A DNA stretch of 15,214 bases from Chersky-822 sp035509195 (GTDB lineage Bacteria; Actinomycetota; Actinomycetes; Streptosporangiales; Streptosporangiaceae): assembly GCA_035509195.1 (NCBI GenBank), contig DATJLT010000335.1, positions 1-15,214 of the forward strand, written 5' to 3'. The notes under the pieces are model-generated. The model did no database searches, was not told where the DNA came from, and saw only the letters and a program-made list of their open reading frames with translations. A program made the translations under genes and the position numbers. Shown piece after piece: positions 14,899 to 15,214 of the stretch. Each line of letters begins with the position of its first letter. The stretch's first letter is position 1.

Positions 14899-14926
14899 TG
14901 CCGCGGCAGGTACCGCGGCAGGTACC
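14899..14926 (+). repeat. 12-bp tandem repeat with palindromes
   Basis: CCGCGGCAGGTA occurs twice in tandem (14901-14912 and 14913-14924). The first copy is part of a perfect palindrome TGCCGCGGCA (14899-14908), and each copy runs into a GGTACC palindrome. It lies in the 154-bp gap between the divergent Rrf2 and LURP-one-related genes and could be a regulator binding site. Confidence 0.45.
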
Positions 14927-14977
14927 GCTCAGGCCGTTTTGTTGGCGCGCGGGTCCGGCATAGACGAGGATTCAGAT

Positions 14978-15214
14978 ATGCGCTATCAGATACACAGCAA
15001 GTGGTCCTTCACCGAGCATTTCGCTATCGTCGATGATTCGGGTACGCCGGCCTATGACGTACGCGGGAACCTGAGCCTCACCCAGCGCCTTACCATGCGT
15101 GACACCCTGGGCCAGGAGGTCGCGGAGATCAAGAAGCACATGATGACGACCAGGCACGACATCTCGATGGGCGGGCAGAAGGTCGCCGAAGTGCACCATG
15201 AAGGATTCTTCGGC
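14978..15214 (+). CDS. LURP-one-related (Tubby C-like fold) protein, 3' end outside the window
   Basis: 79 residues are visible and the frame stays open to the last base. The sequence, with M-R-Y-Q-I-H-S-K at the start, then A-I-V-D-D-S-G, Y-D-V-R-G-N and I-K-K-H near residue 52, matches the repeated beta-strand pattern of the LURP-one-related (formerly DUF567) family. These proteins have a Tubby-like fold related to phospholipid scramblases, and their bacterial function is unknown. The ATG at 14978 has GAGGA (14966-14970) 7 nt upstream. It is divergent from the Rrf2 gene and may be under its control. Confidence 0.75.
   Translation, partial: MRYQIHSKWSFTEHFAIVDDSGTPAYDVRGNLSLTQRLTMRDTLGQEVAEIKKHMMTTRHDISMGGQKVAEVHHEGFFG

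Noticed and set aside
14839..15036. Plus-strand ORF with R-G-R-Y repeats before the LURP-one-related gene.
   Set aside because: It overlaps the real ATG at 14978 in another frame, has no ribosome binding site, and its repeat simply reflects the 12-bp DNA repeat.

Overview
The window is about 15.2 kb of high-GC DNA from an actinobacterium. Evidence is the G/C-dominated third codon positions, frequent GTG and TTG starts, leaderless-looking promoters, and the core block dapA-rnj ... ftsK-rodZ-like-rimO-pgsA-clgR-like, which resembles the arrangement in Streptomyces and relatives. The species cannot be named from the sequence; it looks like a filamentous or rare actinomycete.

Left part (1-3240): the 3' two-thirds of dapA overlaps rnj (ribonuclease J) by 4 nt. 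After a 107-bp gap comes a short ORF that looks like the N-terminal half of a longer actinobacterial protein. It ends at the edge of a 250-bp G-rich, gene-free stretch containing degenerate hairpin-forming repeats and a strong G-quadruplex motif.

Catabolic operon (7556 down to 3235, minus strand): three tightly coupled genes encode a fused flavin monooxygenase/Old Yellow Enzyme protein, a Rid-family protein and an aryl-CoA ligase. The ligase and fusion match the first two steps of the CoA-dependent aerobic anthranilate (2-aminobenzoate) route; salicylate is the main alternative substrate. The Rid protein is unusual because the catalytic Arg of RidA is Met here. The operon lies head to head with ftsK and inside an otherwise core syntenic block.

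Cell envelope, division and translation block (7653-13650, plus strand): ftsK, a 213-bp intergenic region, a membrane-anchored RodZ-like HTH protein, rimO and pgsA. The ftsK/rodZ gap is the most structured non-coding DNA in the window. It holds a possible 9-codon leader ORF followed by two perfect inverted repeats, 8 and 9 bp, whose arms interleave as in an H-type pseudoknot, just ahead of the rodZ-like ribosome binding site.

Right part (13651-15214): a ClgR-like XRE regulator follows pgsA directly, without the cinA gene I would expect between them. It converges, 6 bp apart, on a cysteine-free Rrf2 regulator. That regulator is divergent from a LURP-one-related gene cut by the window end.

No tRNA, rRNA, CRISPR array, transposase or phage gene was recognised. 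The points most worth following up are the interleaved repeats before the rodZ-like gene, the Rid protein without its Arg, and the truncated gene with its repeat tract beside the catabolic operon.
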